64,000 nucleotides of DNA from Duganella sp. 1224. GTDB taxonomy: Bacteria; Pseudomonadota; Gammaproteobacteria; Burkholderiales; Burkholderiaceae_D. Shown in pieces: positions 55,521 to 64,000 of this stretch (position 1 is its first letter; every line of letters starts with the position of its first letter). A model generated the notes under the pieces. That model saw nothing but the letters and a program-made list of their open reading frames with translations, was not told the origin of the DNA and searched no databases. A program made the position numbers and the translations under genes. The DNA lies in assembly GCF_013408245.1 (NCBI RefSeq), contig NZ_JACBYS010000011.1, forward strand, positions 1-64,000, in the 5' to 3' direction.

Positions 55521-57698
55521 CTAGGCCTTCTTCACCAGGCTATGGTTCTTCAGCGGCAGGTCGCGCACGCGCTGGCCGGTGGCGGCGAAGATGGCGTTGA
55601 GCACCGCCGGCGCGGCCACCGCGATGGTCGGCTCGCCCACGCCGCCCCAGAAACCGCCGGATGGCATGATGATGGACTCCACCTTCGGCATCTCCTCCAG
55701 CTTCATCACCTGGTAAGTGTCGAAGTTGGACTGTTCCATCTGCCCGTCCTTCAGCGTGCACTCGCCATACAGCGCGGCGGACAGGCCATACACGAACGAG
55801 CCTTCCACCTGCGCCTCGATCTGCTGCGGATTCACCGCATATCCCGGATCGGTGGCGGCGACGATGCGATGGATCTTGACCTTGCCCGTCTTGCGGTCCA
55901 CCGAGACCTCGGCGCAGGCGGCGACGTAGCTGCCAAAGCCCATGGTCTGCGCCAGGCCGCGATACACGCCCTTGGGCGCCGGATTGCCCCAGCCAGCCTT
56001 TTCGGCCACCGCGTTCAGCACCGCCAGGTGCTTGGGATGATCCGCCATCAGCTTGCGGCGGAAGGCCAGCGGGTCCTGTTTGGTCGCGTGGGCCAGTTCG
56101 TCCATGAAGCATTCGAGGTAGATGGTGTTCTGGTTCAGGTTGACGCCGCGCCAGAAGCCGGCCGGCACCGGCGGATTGCGCATCGCGTGGTCCACCAGCA
56201 GATGCGGGAAGCTGTAGCCAATCGACGCTTCCGGTCCCGGCGCGTTCAGGCCCTGGAACACCACCGGGTCCTTGCCGTCCTTGAGCGTGGAGCCCAGCGA
56301 CGCCAGGATCGACTGGCCGGCGATGCGCATGTGCAGCGCCGTGACGTTGCCCTTGTCGTCCAGCCCCGCCGTCAGCTTGCACTGCGTGACCGGGTGATAG
56401 CGGCCGTGCAGCATGTCCTCCTCGCGCGACCAGATCAACTTGACCGGTGTGCCGGGGAATTCCTTGGCGATCTTCACCGTCTGCGTCACCCAGTCATGCG
56501 TGGCGCCGCGACGGCCAAAGCCGCCGCCCAGGTGCATCTTGTAGACGTCGCACTTGGTGGCCGGCAGGCCCGCCGCTTCGGCGGTGGCGGCCAGCGCGGC
56601 CTCGCCGTTCTGCGTCGGCGTCCACACCTCGCAGCGCTCCGGCGTCCAGATGGCGGTGGCGTTCATGGTCTCCATGGTGGCGTGGTTCAGCCACGGGAAG
56701 GAATACACCGCCTCCACCTTGCGTTTGGACGCGGCGATGGCGGCGCGCGCGTCGCCGTTGGCGTTGCCCACCACCGCCTCCGGCGCGTCCAGCGCGGCCT
56801 TCAGCGTGGCGGCGACGTCCTTGCTGGACAGCCTGGCGTTCGGCCCCTTGTCCCATTCGATGGTGACGGCGTCCAGCGCCGACTTGGCGCGCCACCAGGT
56901 ATCGGCCACCACCACGATGGCGGTGTCGCCCAGCTTGAAGATCTTCTTCACGCCTGGCCGCTTTTCGGCGGCGCTGGCGTCAAAGCTTTTCACCGTGCCG
57001 CCGAACACCGGGCAATCCTTGATGGCCGCGTTCAGCATGCCGGGCAGCTTGAGGTCCATGCCGTAGATTTGCGCGCCGGTGGTCTTGTCCACCGTATCCA
57101 GGCGCGCCAGGCGCTTGCCCGCCAGCTTCCAGTCCTTTGGATCCTTCAGCGCCACGTCGGCGGGCGGCGTCAGCCTGGCGGCGGCACCGGCCACCTTGCC
57201 GTAGCTGGTGGTGCGGCCGGACGGCTTGTGCGTGATGACGCTGGCCGCCGCCACGCATTCGGACGCCGGCACCTGCCACGTGTCGGCCGCCGCCTGGACC
57301 AGCATGGTGCGGGCGATGGCGCCGCCCTTGCGCACGTAGTCATGCGACTCGCGCACGCCGCGGCTGCCGCCGGTGGAGAAGCTGCCCCACACGCGCTTGC
57401 GCGCCAGGTTCTGGCCCGGCGACGGATATTCGGTGGTGACCTTGCTCCAGTCGGCGTCCAGTTCCTCCGCCACCAACTGCGCCAGGCCGGTCAGCGTGCC
57501 CTGCCCCATCTCGGAACGGGCGATGCGGATCACGATGCTGTCATCGGGCTTGACCACCACCCAGGCGTTGACTTCCGGCGCGGCGTCTGAGGCGCCCTTG
57601 GCGATCGGCTTCTGCTCCGCCGCCAGCGCCTCGAACGGGATGTGGAAGGCGACCACCAGGCCGCCCGCGATCTTGAGGAAACCGCGGCGCGCGTTCAT
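55521..57698 (-). CDS. Molybdenum hydroxylase large subunit (isoquinoline 1-oxidoreductase beta type)
   Basis: 725 residues from the ATG at 57698; the frame runs further upstream inside iorA. A twin-arginine motif (ARRGFLKIAGG) marks export. Molybdopterin-binding segments include MHLGGGFGRRG and GFWRGVN, and the catalytic Glu is likely in GGVGEPTIAVAAP near the end. These xanthine-oxidase-family enzymes hydroxylate N-heterocycles or oxidise aldehydes and hand electrons to c-type cytochromes. It overlaps iorA by four bases and is followed one base later by soxX. Confidence 0.9.
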   Translation of the reverse strand: MNARRGFLKIAGGLVVAFHIPFEALAAEQKPIAKGASDAAPEVNAWVVVKPDDSIVIRIARSEMGQGTLTGLAQLVAEELDADWSKVTTEYPSPGQNLARKRVWGSFSTGGSRGVRESHDYVRKGGAIARTMLVQAAADTWQVPASECVAAASVITHKPSGRTTSYGKVAGAAARLTPPADVALKDPKDWKLAGKRLARLDTVDKTTGAQIYGMDLKLPGMLNAAIKDCPVFGGTVKSFDASAAEKRPGVKKIFKLGDTAIVVVADTWWRAKSALDAVTIEWDKGPNARLSSKDVAATLKAALDAPEAVVGNANGDARAAIAASKRKVEAVYSFPWLNHATMETMNATAIWTPERCEVWTPTQNGEAALAATAEAAGLPATKCDVYKMHLGGGFGRRGATHDWVTQTVKIAKEFPGTPVKLIWSREEDMLHGRYHPVTQCKLTAGLDDKGNVTALHMRIAGQSILASLGSTLKDGKDPVVFQGLNAPGPEASIGYSFPHLLVDHAMRNPPVPAGFWRGVNLNQNTIYLECFMDELAHATKQDPLAFRRKLMADHPKHLAVLNAVAEKAGWGNPAPKGVYRGLAQTMGFGSYVAACAEVSVDRKTGKVKIHRIVAATDPGYAVNPQQIEAQVEGSFVYGLSAALYGECTLKDGQMEQSNFDTYQVMKLEEMPKVESIIMPSGGFWGGVGEPTIAVAAPAVLNAIFAATGQRVRDLPLKNHSLVKKA

Positions 57699-58198
57699 GC
57701 CTTGCTCCCTTCGATACGCTCGATCGCCAGGCCGGCGCTGGCCGGGTCGCCGCCGCGCACGGCCACGTGAATGGCCTTGCGCACGCGGTTGTAGGTGCCA
57801 CAGCGGCAGATGTTGGTCATGGCCGCGTCGATGTCGGCATCGGTGCATTTGGGCTTGTCGCGCACCAGCGCGGCGGCGGCCATGATCATGCCGGACTGGC
57901 AGAAGCCGCACTGCGGCACGTCCAGCGCGGCCCAGGCTTTTTGAATGGGATGCGAGCCGTCCGGCGACAGGCCCTCGATGGTGGTGACCTTCTGCGCGGC
58001 GGTGACCGCCGATGCCGGGTAGACGCAGCTGCGGATGGCCTGGCCATCGATATGCACGGTGCAGGCGCCGCATTGCGCCATGCCGCAACCGTACTTGGTG
58101 CCGGTCAATCCCAGCTGTTCGCGGATCACCCACAGCAGCGGCGTATCGTCCTCCGCCTCGTACTCCATCACCGTGCCGTTGACGTTGAGCTTGGCCAT
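57695..58198 (-). CDS. Molybdenum hydroxylase [2Fe-2S] subunit (IorA type)
   Basis: 167 residues. The plant-type [2Fe-2S] site has Cys38, Cys43, Cys46 and Cys58, and the second cluster Cys97, Cys100, Cys131 and Cys133 (CGFC ... CRC). This is the standard small subunit of two-subunit molybdenum hydroxylases. It has no signal and would be exported with its Tat-tagged partner. First gene of the ior-sox operon, divergent from ompW with an FNR-type site between. Confidence 0.93.
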   Translation of the reverse strand: MAKLNVNGTVMEYEAEDDTPLLWVIREQLGLTGTKYGCGMAQCGACTVHIDGQAIRSCVYPASAVTAAQKVTTIEGLSPDGSHPIQKAWAALDVPQCGFCQSGMIMAAAALVRDKPKCTDADIDAAMTNICRCGTYNRVRKAIHVAVRGGDPASAGLAIERIEGSKA

Positions 58199-58270
58199 CC
58201 ATGTCTCCTGTTAGTCAGATGGAAAAATCGATCGCTGGTCATACTACCACTGTTTCACACTCGGAAAATT

Positions 58271-58312
58271 TTGACTTGGATCAATGTTTTTACTGCACTG
58301 CATCAATAGACT
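58271..58312 (+). promoter_or_regulatory. FNR-type site and class II promoter before ompW
   Basis: TTGACTTGGATCAA (58271-58284) matches the FNR consensus TTGAT-N4-ATCAA except at one base. Its centre lies 41.5 bases before about 58319, and TAGACT at 58307-58312 fits the -10 of a class II FNR-activated promoter. The ompW ATG is at 58351. The site is also 73 bases ahead of iorA on the other strand. Confidence 0.65.
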
Positions 58313-58350
58313 TGCTCACGTTACTTAACGACGACAAAGAGGCAAGTGAA

Positions 58351-58959
58351 ATGAGCAAGTCCGTAGCAGCAGTACTGGCAGCCCTGACCCTGATGACCGG
58401 CCACGCCATGGCCGAAGACAGCCCATGGCTGGTGCGCGTGCGCGCAGTGCACGTGGACACCGCCGACAAATCCGACCCGGTGGGCGGTGCCGGCGCGGCC
58501 GACCGCATCCACGTCAGCAACAAGACCATACCGGAATTCGACGTCTCCTACTTCTTCACCAAGCACATCGCCACCGAACTGATCCTGACTTATCCGCAGA
58601 AGCATGATGTGTCGCTGGACGGCGCCAACATCGGCAGCGTGAAGGAACTGCCGCCGACGCTGACGCTGCAGTACCACTTCGCGCCGGACGCTACCTTCCG
58701 TCCTTACGTGGGCGCGGGCGTCAACTACACCACCTTCTCGAAAGTACACCTGCTGAACGGCGCGGGCAGCCTGGAGCATGACAGCTTCGGCCTGGCGCTG
58801 CAGGCGGGCGCCGACGTGGCGATCGACCAGCACTGGTCGATCAACTTCGACCTCAAGAAAGTGCAGATGCGCAGCGACGTGATGATTGGCGGCGCCAAGG
58901 CCAGCCGCGTGAAGATCGACCCGGTGCTGCTGGGCGTGGGCATCGGCTACCGCTTCTGA
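58351..58959 (+). CDS. ompW: OmpW-family outer-membrane protein
   Basis: 202 residues from the ATG at 58351. A signal peptide (cut near AMAED) is followed by the OmpW eight-strand barrel with conserved WLVRVRAVHV, TLQYHF, RPYVGAGVNYT and the C-terminal GIGYRF ending in Phe. OmpW barrels let small hydrophobic compounds cross the outer membrane and are often FNR-regulated, in line with the site upstream. Confidence 0.95.
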   Translation: MSKSVAAVLAALTLMTGHAMAEDSPWLVRVRAVHVDTADKSDPVGGAGAADRIHVSNKTIPEFDVSYFFTKHIATELILTYPQKHDVSLDGANIGSVKELPPTLTLQYHFAPDATFRPYVGAGVNYTTFSKVHLLNGAGSLEHDSFGLALQAGADVAIDQHWSINFDLKKVQMRSDVMIGGAKASRVKIDPVLLGVGIGYRF

Positions 58960-59073
58960 GCGGCGGCCGGCGGCCGGCGTTGCGACCTCGCGACACCGGC
59001 CACGGCACAGTGGCATGGATGAGCGGATTGGGGAACAATCGGAGTTCTCAGGTTTATCCAGGGAAATCTCACC

Positions 59074-60651
59074 ATGCTCGCACGCCTCAATATCGGAACC
59101 CGCCTGGGCTTCGGCTTTGCCATTGTGCTGGTGTTGTTGGTGGCCACCGTGCTGCTGGGGCTGGGCTCCATGCGCCGCGTCGGCAGCCACACGCACGACA
59201 TCATTTACGACAAAAACGTCAAGATGGAAGCGGCCAACCACATGGTCGACAACGTCCGCAACGTCGCCCTGGCGCTGACCACGCTGGTGGTGGTGCCCGC
59301 CACCCCGCAAATGAACGCCGAGCTGGCCAAGATCGCCGAGGCGCGCCAGCGCTACGAGGCGGCGCGCAAGGTCCTGCTGGGCCTGGCCACCGCGGACCAG
59401 GAGAAGGCGCTGATCGCGCGCCTGGACGAACTGCTCAAGCAGGGCGCGGCGGAAAACAACAAGGTCATCGAACTGCGCAAGGACGGCGAGATCCAGGACG
59501 CCATCGTCCAACTGACCGAGGTGGCCGCGCCGCGCCTGGGCGGCGTGCTGGCGGCGCTGGACGACATCCTCGTCTACGAGACCGCGCAGGCGCGCGCGGC
59601 CGGCGCCGAGGTCGAGTCGATCATGACCAACGCGCAGCTGCTGATGGCGGCGCTGGGCCTGCTGGCGGTGGCGTTTGGCGGCGGCGTCGCCTGGACCATC
59701 ACGCGCTCGATCACAAGGCCACTGACCGAGGCGGTGGTGGTGGCGGAGACGGTGGCGTCCGGCGACCTGTCGTCGCAGATCGCGGTGCGCGCGAGCGACG
59801 AAACCGGCCGGCTGCTCAGCGCGCTCAAGGCGATGAACGACGCGCTGCTGAACGTGGTGGGACGGGTGCGTCAGGGCACGAATACCATCGCGACGGCGTC
59901 GAATGAAATCGCGGCCGGCAACCTGGACCTGTCGTCGCGCACCGAACAGCAGGCCAGCTCGCTGGAGCAGACGGCGGCGTCGATGGAGGAACTGACTTCG
60001 ACCGTCAAACAGAACGCCGACCACGCCCGCCAGGCCGACACGCTGGCGCGCGCGGCGGCCGAGGTGGCCACGCGCGGCGGTGACATCGTCTCGCAGGCGG
60101 TGCGCACCATGGGCAGCATCAACGACTCGTCGCGGCGCATTGTCGACATCATCGGCGTGATCGACGGCATCGCTTTCCAGACCAACATTCTGGCGCTCAA
60201 CGCGGCGGTGGAGGCGGCGCGCGCCGGCGAGCAGGGGCGCGGCTTCGCCGTGGTGGCAACCGAAGTGCGGGCGCTGGCACAGCGCAGCTCGGCGGCGGCG
60301 CGCGAGATCAAGGCGCTGATCGATGCCTCGGTGGCCAACGTGGACGACGGCTCGCGGCTGGTCAACGAGGCCGGCAAGACCATGGGCGACATTGTCGCCA
60401 GCATCGCCCGCGTGACCGACATCATGGGCGAGATCACCTCCGCCAGCCGCGACCAGACCAGCGGCATCGAGCAGATCAACCAGGCCATCTCGCAGATGGA
60501 CGAGGTGACGCAGCAGAACGCGGCGCTGGTGGAACAGGCGGCGGCAGCCTCGCAGAGCATGCAGGACCAGGCGGCGGCGCTGGCCGAGGTGGTGGGGTTC
60601 TTCCGCACCGGCGGCGCGGCGGGGACGGCTATAATGTTACCAAATCGATAG
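59074..60651 (+). CDS. Methyl-accepting chemotaxis protein with four-helix-bundle sensor
   Basis: 525 residues. Two transmembrane helices (about 12-31 and 188-208) enclose a periplasmic four-helix-bundle-like sensor (MCP 4HB style). A HAMP domain follows, then the signalling hairpin, whose tip contains NILALNAAVEAARAGEQGRGFAVVA. The C-terminus (TAIMLPNR) has no CheR/CheB tether pentapeptide. Ligand unknown. The start at 59074 directly precedes the family-like LNIGTRLGFGFAIVL segment. Confidence 0.93.
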   Translation: MLARLNIGTRLGFGFAIVLVLLVATVLLGLGSMRRVGSHTHDIIYDKNVKMEAANHMVDNVRNVALALTTLVVVPATPQMNAELAKIAEARQRYEAARKVLLGLATADQEKALIARLDELLKQGAAENNKVIELRKDGEIQDAIVQLTEVAAPRLGGVLAALDDILVYETAQARAAGAEVESIMTNAQLLMAALGLLAVAFGGGVAWTITRSITRPLTEAVVVAETVASGDLSSQIAVRASDETGRLLSALKAMNDALLNVVGRVRQGTNTIATASNEIAAGNLDLSSRTEQQASSLEQTAASMEELTSTVKQNADHARQADTLARAAAEVATRGGDIVSQAVRTMGSINDSSRRIVDIIGVIDGIAFQTNILALNAAVEAARAGEQGRGFAVVATEVRALAQRSSAAAREIKALIDASVANVDDGSRLVNEAGKTMGDIVASIARVTDIMGEITSASRDQTSGIEQINQAISQMDEVTQQNAALVEQAAAASQSMQDQAAALAEVVGFFRTGGAAGTAIMLPNR

Positions 60652-60668
60652 TCACCCACGGAAAGCCC

Positions 60669-61094
60669 ATGCGCAAGACCCTGATCCTCCTGATGCCGCT
60701 GCTATTGGCCGCCTGCGTTGACGACAGCGCCTCGTACTACGCGGACGGCCCGGTGGGCAACCACGCGCTGACCATCCACCGCGCGCAAAAGCATTTCTGG
60801 AGCAAGGAGAGCCGGGTGGAACTGATCATGCAGCGCCTGCCGGACTGCGTGCGCCGCGTGGAGCTGAGCGAGATGCCGGCGGACGAGGTGGAAATCGAAC
60901 TGCTGTCCGGCGGCGACAACGTCTGGACGCTGCGCGCCGGCAGCGAGATGTGGCAGGTCGAAACCCAGACCTGCACCATGTATCCGGATGTGAAGGGGGA
61001 TGGCGGCGAGCTGATGGGAGTGTTTCGCGACGACGGCGGCAAGTTCGTCTACGAAGCCGCCGTCATCGAAACCGTTCCCGCCGATACCAAATAA
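60669..61094 (+). CDS. Small hypothetical lipoprotein
   Basis: 141 residues. The signal peptide ends with LLLAAC (lipobox, Cys16). The mature part has two further Cys (LPDCVRR and TQTCTMY) and no recognised family. A TATAAT at 60630-60635 lies inside the end of the chemoreceptor gene and could be its own promoter. It converges on the next chemoreceptor gene with a two-base gap. Function unknown. Confidence 0.75.
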   Translation: MRKTLILLMPLLLAACVDDSASYYADGPVGNHALTIHRAQKHFWSKESRVELIMQRLPDCVRRVELSEMPADEVEIELLSGGDNVWTLRAGSEMWQVETQTCTMYPDVKGDGGELMGVFRDDGGKFVYEAAVIETVPADTK

Positions 61095-61096
61095 GC

Positions 61097-62740
61097 TCAG
61101 CGCACCAGTGCGATCTGGCGCCTGGCCGGCCGTGACGCCGTCCGCGCCGCCGGCGCCGGCGCCACCGCCCCCGCCGCGCCGGCCGGCGCGTCGCCGCCCA
61201 GCCTGAAGCGCGCCACCAGCGTGGCCAGCATCGCCGCCTGTTCCTGCATGCTGCCGGCCGCCGCCGCCGCCTGCTCCACCAGCGCGGCGTTCTGCTGGGT
61301 CACCGAATCCATCTCCGTGATCGCCATGTTGACGTGGCCGATGCCCGTGCTTTGCTCGCTCGAGGCGTCGGTGATGGCCGACATGATCTGCGTCACCCGC
61401 GACACGCTCATCACCACCTGGTCCATCGTCGTGCCGGCCTCGGCCACGAGCGCGCTGCCGTTGTTGATGCTGTCCACCGAGGCGTTGATCAGCTCCTTGA
61501 TTTCCTTGGCCGCCGCCGCCGAGCGCTGCGCCAGGTTGCGCACCTCGGACGCCACCACCGCGAAGCCACGGCCCTGTTCGCCGGCGCGCGCGGCCTCCAC
61601 CGCCGCGTTCAGGGCCAGGATATTGGTCTGGAAGGCGATGCCGTCGATCACGCTGATGATGTCGACGATGCGCGTGGCCGAGGCGTTGATGGTTTCCATC
61701 GTCTGCACCACCTGCGACACCACCTTGCCGCCGCGCTCGGCCACTTCCGAGGCCGACTGCACCAGCTTGTTGGCCTGGACGGCGTTGTCGGCGTTCTGGT
61801 TGACGGTCGAGGTCAACTCCTCCATCGACGCCGCCGTCTCCTCCAGCGAGCTGGCCTGCGACTCGGTGCGGGCCGACAGGTCCATATTGCCGGACGCGAT
61901 CTCGCTCGACGCGGTGGCGATGGTGTCGGCGCTGCGGCGGATCTCGCCGATGGTCTCGGCCAGCCGCTGCTGCATCGCCTTGACCGAGTGCAGGATGCTG
62001 CCCTGGTCGGCCGCGTGCACCTGGACCTGCACGCTGAGGTCGCCGTCGGCGATCTGCTGCGTCACCTCGCCCACGTACTCCGGCGTGCCGCCGATGGTGT
62101 GGCGCAGGCTCTTGTTGACCAGGCTGACCACCAGCCACAGCAGTGCGCACACCAGCGCCAGCCAGCCGGCCGATTTCAGCAGCGAAGCATAGAAGGCAGC
62201 GTCGATGTCGTCGATGTAGACGCCGGTGGTCAGGTCCCAGTTCCACGGCGCGTAGTGAACCACGCGGCTCATCTTCGGCACCGGCTCGGTCGAGCCCGGA
62301 CGCGACCAGTAATAATTGACGAAGCCGCCGCCCTCGGGCAGCGCGCCGGCGGCGGCGATCTCGCGGTAGACGTAGGTGCCCTTGGGGTCCTTCAGGTCGA
62401 CCAGGTCCTTGTTATTGTTCTCCGGCTTGATCGGATGCATCAGCGAGACGGTGCCGCTGCTGATGGTGAAGTAGCCGTCCTTGGCGTAGCGCAGGTTCTT
62501 GACCGCCTCCATCGCCTGTTTCTGCGCCTCCTCCTTGCTGAGCGCGCCGGAGGCGGCCTTGTCGCCGAACTGCTTGACCACGTTGAGCGCCAGGTCGTCG
62601 ACATTGCGCAGGTCGCTGGCGCGCTCCTCCATCCGCACCTTGCGCGTCTGGATGGTTTCAAACAGGAAGATCGCCGTGATGCACAGCAGGCTGCAGATCA
62701 GCGGCACCCACAATTTTTGCTGGAAGGACAACTTGTTCAT
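61097..62740 (-). CDS. Methyl-accepting chemotaxis protein with single-Cache sensor
   Basis: 547 residues. One helix at about 11-30, a periplasmic sCache_2-type domain (about 40-185; YAKDGYFTISSG, NYYWSRPGS, APWNWDLTTGVYIDD), a second helix near 190-210, HAMP and the signalling domain with the conserved tip. The C-terminus ends in an Ala/Pro-rich tail, ARRQIALVR, without a CheR tether. sCache_2 domains often bind small carboxylates. Transcribed toward the lipoprotein gene. Confidence 0.93.
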   Translation of the reverse strand: MNKLSFQQKLWVPLICSLLCITAIFLFETIQTRKVRMEERASDLRNVDDLALNVVKQFGDKAASGALSKEEAQKQAMEAVKNLRYAKDGYFTISSGTVSLMHPIKPENNNKDLVDLKDPKGTYVYREIAAAGALPEGGGFVNYYWSRPGSTEPVPKMSRVVHYAPWNWDLTTGVYIDDIDAAFYASLLKSAGWLALVCALLWLVVSLVNKSLRHTIGGTPEYVGEVTQQIADGDLSVQVQVHAADQGSILHSVKAMQQRLAETIGEIRRSADTIATASSEIASGNMDLSARTESQASSLEETAASMEELTSTVNQNADNAVQANKLVQSASEVAERGGKVVSQVVQTMETINASATRIVDIISVIDGIAFQTNILALNAAVEAARAGEQGRGFAVVASEVRNLAQRSAAAAKEIKELINASVDSINNGSALVAEAGTTMDQVVMSVSRVTQIMSAITDASSEQSTGIGHVNMAITEMDSVTQQNAALVEQAAAAAGSMQEQAAMLATLVARFRLGGDAPAGAAGAVAPAPAARTASRPARRQIALVR

Positions 62741-62843
62741 GGGGCGAGTCTCCTATTGTCTTATGGAAACCAGCATACCTCCAAACTTCCTTGCAGAGTG
62801 CAACAAATTTCATTCTTGTGGTTTATCCGCAAATACAAACGGA

Positions 62844-62859
62844 CTGGGCAATTGCCCAG
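62844..62859 (-). terminator. Hairpin after the DUF4148 gene
   Basis: A 16-base perfect palindrome (CTGGGCAATTGCCCAG), followed on the minus strand by a T-containing stretch. It lies downstream of the DUF4148 gene (ends 62877) and ahead of the Cache chemoreceptor gene. Confidence 0.45.
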
Positions 62860-62876
62860 CCCGCGCGGCGCGCCGC

Positions 62877-63164
62877 TCAGTGGGCGGCGTTTTCAGGCTG
62901 GGCCGGCTTGGCGGCCAGTTGCGCCTTGACGGCGGCGCTTTTCGCGCGCGGCGCCATGTAGGCCGGGTCCAGGTAGGCCTCGTTGGTGTCGAGCAGGCCG
63001 GCCTTGCGGGCGGCCAGGGTGTCGGCCTTGACCTGCTCGCGCGTCAGCGTGCTGGGGCCGCTGGCGAGGAAGGTCTGGTCGAAGGCGGCTTCGCTGGGGT
63101 CGGCGGCGAAGGTACTGCCGGCGGCCAGCAGGGCGACGGCGGCGAAGAGGGCTTTGGCGTTCAT
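62877..63164 (-). CDS. Small secreted DUF4148-like protein
   Basis: 95 residues with a signal peptide (cut near STFAADP). The mature part holds LTREQVKADTLAARKAGLLD, the hallmark of DUF4148, a short periplasmic family common in Burkholderiales with no known function. Typical length. A ribosome-like sequence GGAGCACC lies ahead of the ATG at 63164. Confidence 0.8.
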   Translation of the reverse strand: MNAKALFAAVALLAAGSTFAADPSEAAFDQTFLASGPSTLTREQVKADTLAARKAGLLDTNEAYLDPAYMAPRAKSAAVKAQLAAKPAQPENAAH

Positions 63165-63344
63165 GATGGTGCTCCAGGGAAGGAATCGATGGAGTCATCT
63201 TAGTATTAAGTATTTCGATAAAAAAGCGCAATTATCGGCTTGGAATGATCGGCTTATCGAATCTCACCCTCCCGGTAGAAATGTGTCCACAAGCAACAAA
63301 AATGTGTCAGAATGGTGGCTTATTATTAACAATCATTCACCCAC

Positions 63345-64000
63345 ATGAAATCGCTCCTGTCGACGACGTTTTTGGCACTGTGCGCGTGCGAGGTCCACGC
63401 CGCGGCGTTGCCGAAGATCGACGGCGCGGCGCTGCTGGAACAGATCACCACGCTCGCCTCGGATGACTTCGAGGGCCGCGCGCCCGGCACCCATGGCGAG
63501 GACATGACCATCGCCTACTTGCAGCAGCAGTTCAAGCAACTGGGGCTGGAGCCGGGCAACCCGGACGGCGGCTACCTGCAGACGGTGCCGCTGGTCGGCA
63601 TCTCCAGCCATCCGACGCTGAGCTACAGCGGCAAGGACGGCAAGCCGGTGCAGCTGCGCTTCGGCGGCGACTACATCGCCTGGACCGCGCGCGGCGACAA
63701 GCAGCTGGACGTGGCCAACTCCGAGCTGGTGTTTGTCGGCTACGGCACCCAGGCGCCGGAATTCAAGTGGGACGACTACAAGGGCGCCGACCTCAAGGGC
63801 AAAACGCTGGTCATGCTGATCAACGACCCGCCGGTGCCGGACCCCAAGCATCCCCGGCTGCTCGACCCGGCGGTGTTCGGCGGCAGCGCGGTCACCTGGT
63901 ACGGCCGCTGGAACTACAAGTTCGAGATGGCGGCCAGGATGGGCGCGGCGGCAGCGCTGATCGTGCATGACAAGACGGCCGGCTACCCGTACGAGTTCGT
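63345..64000 (+). CDS. M28-family metallopeptidase, N-terminal part (runs off the window)
   Basis: 218 codons are visible from the ATG at 63345, with no stop before the window ends. A signal peptide (MKSLLSTTFLALCACEVHA) is followed by the typical N-terminus of secreted M28 aminopeptidases (LASDDFEGRAPGTHGEDMTIAYLQQQFK) and an inserted PA-type domain (VFVGYGTQAPEFKWDDYKGADLKGKT, then MGAAAALIVHDKTAGYP). The metal-binding catalytic residues should lie beyond 64000. Cys12 and Cys14 in the signal could also support a lipoprotein. Confidence 0.88.
   Translation, partial: MKSLLSTTFLALCACEVHAAALPKIDGAALLEQITTLASDDFEGRAPGTHGEDMTIAYLQQQFKQLGLEPGNPDGGYLQTVPLVGISSHPTLSYSGKDGKPVQLRFGGDYIAWTARGDKQLDVANSELVFVGYGTQAPEFKWDDYKGADLKGKTLVMLINDPPVPDPKHPRLLDPAVFGGSAVTWYGRWNYKFEMAARMGAAAALIVHDKTAGYPYEF

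Noticed and set aside
55179..57590. 803-codon plus-strand frame opposite iorB
   Set aside because: It is the complement of a strongly conserved enzyme gene and has Ala/Arg/His-biased composition without domains.
57699..58202. N-terminal extension of the molybdenum hydroxylase large subunit
   Set aside because: It is an out-of-frame reading of the small-subunit gene; the Tat signal at 57698 gives a natural start.
60702..62246. 514-codon minus-strand frame across the lipoprotein and Cache chemoreceptor genes
   Set aside because: It is Gly/Arg/His-rich with no motifs and conflicts with the frame that encodes an obvious chemoreceptor.

Overview
This is a GC-rich (visibly high G+C codon use) betaproteobacterial chromosome segment, most likely from an Oxalobacteraceae genus such as Massilia, Duganella or Janthinobacterium. 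That placement is an inference from protein style and gene content. The window spans the replication-origin neighbourhood: rpmH-rnpA-yidD-yidC-mnmE run leftward and dnaA-dnaN-gyrB run rightward from a gap (23531-23919) that carries a perfect DnaA box and a dnaA promoter candidate.

Left arm (1-20 kb): a B12-binding radical SAM protein; a five-gene lipid-transport (MlaE/MlaF/MlaD-like) operon ending in a VanZ protein; a thioredoxin-like ferredoxin and an alpha/beta hydrolase; the carboxypeptidase PBP DacC/DacA; an EAL-HDOD protein; an aldo/keto reductase; PssA; a CAP-domain lipoprotein; an Hpt protein; a PAS-GGDEF diguanylate cyclase; and an hscC Hsp70 gene coupled to a J-like/TonB-C protein that lacks the HPD motif. 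Three identical 30-bp palindromes, an 88-bp perfect palindrome and two smaller REP-like elements lie between genes.

Accessory region (29.2-44.5 kb): directly after gyrB is an AT-richer restriction-modification island. It holds a 5'-truncated C5 methyltransferase abutting a 5'-truncated unknown gene (a probable deletion scar across a divergent promoter), then vsr, an intact C5 methyltransferase and a convergent Eco29kI-type GIY-YIG endonuclease. Next is a leftward type VI secretion block: tssF-tssG, a decayed stretch, a small membrane-anchored candidate immunity protein, vgrG, a Tle3-type lipase effector, its Tla3-type (DUF2875) adaptor and a PAAR protein. No other T6SS core genes are in the window.

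Right arm (44.5-64 kb): a stress-type protein, a DJ-1/PfpI protein, a periplasmic binding protein, an HxlR-controlled EmrA/EmrB pump with a divergently encoded outer-membrane channel, and a continuous leftward operon that joins an isoquinoline-oxidoreductase-type molybdenum hydroxylase (iorAB) to soxX-soxY-soxZ-soxA and a flavocytochrome c sulfide dehydrogenase pair (soxB and soxCD absent). The operon is divergent from ompW, with an FNR-type site between them. Two chemoreceptors, a small lipoprotein, a DUF4148 protein and the start of an M28 peptidase finish the window.

The features most worth following up are the R-M deletion scar, the Tle3/Tla3 T6SS island with its mosaic vgrG and decayed neighbours, the ior-sox operon, and the palindromic 3'-UTR element family.
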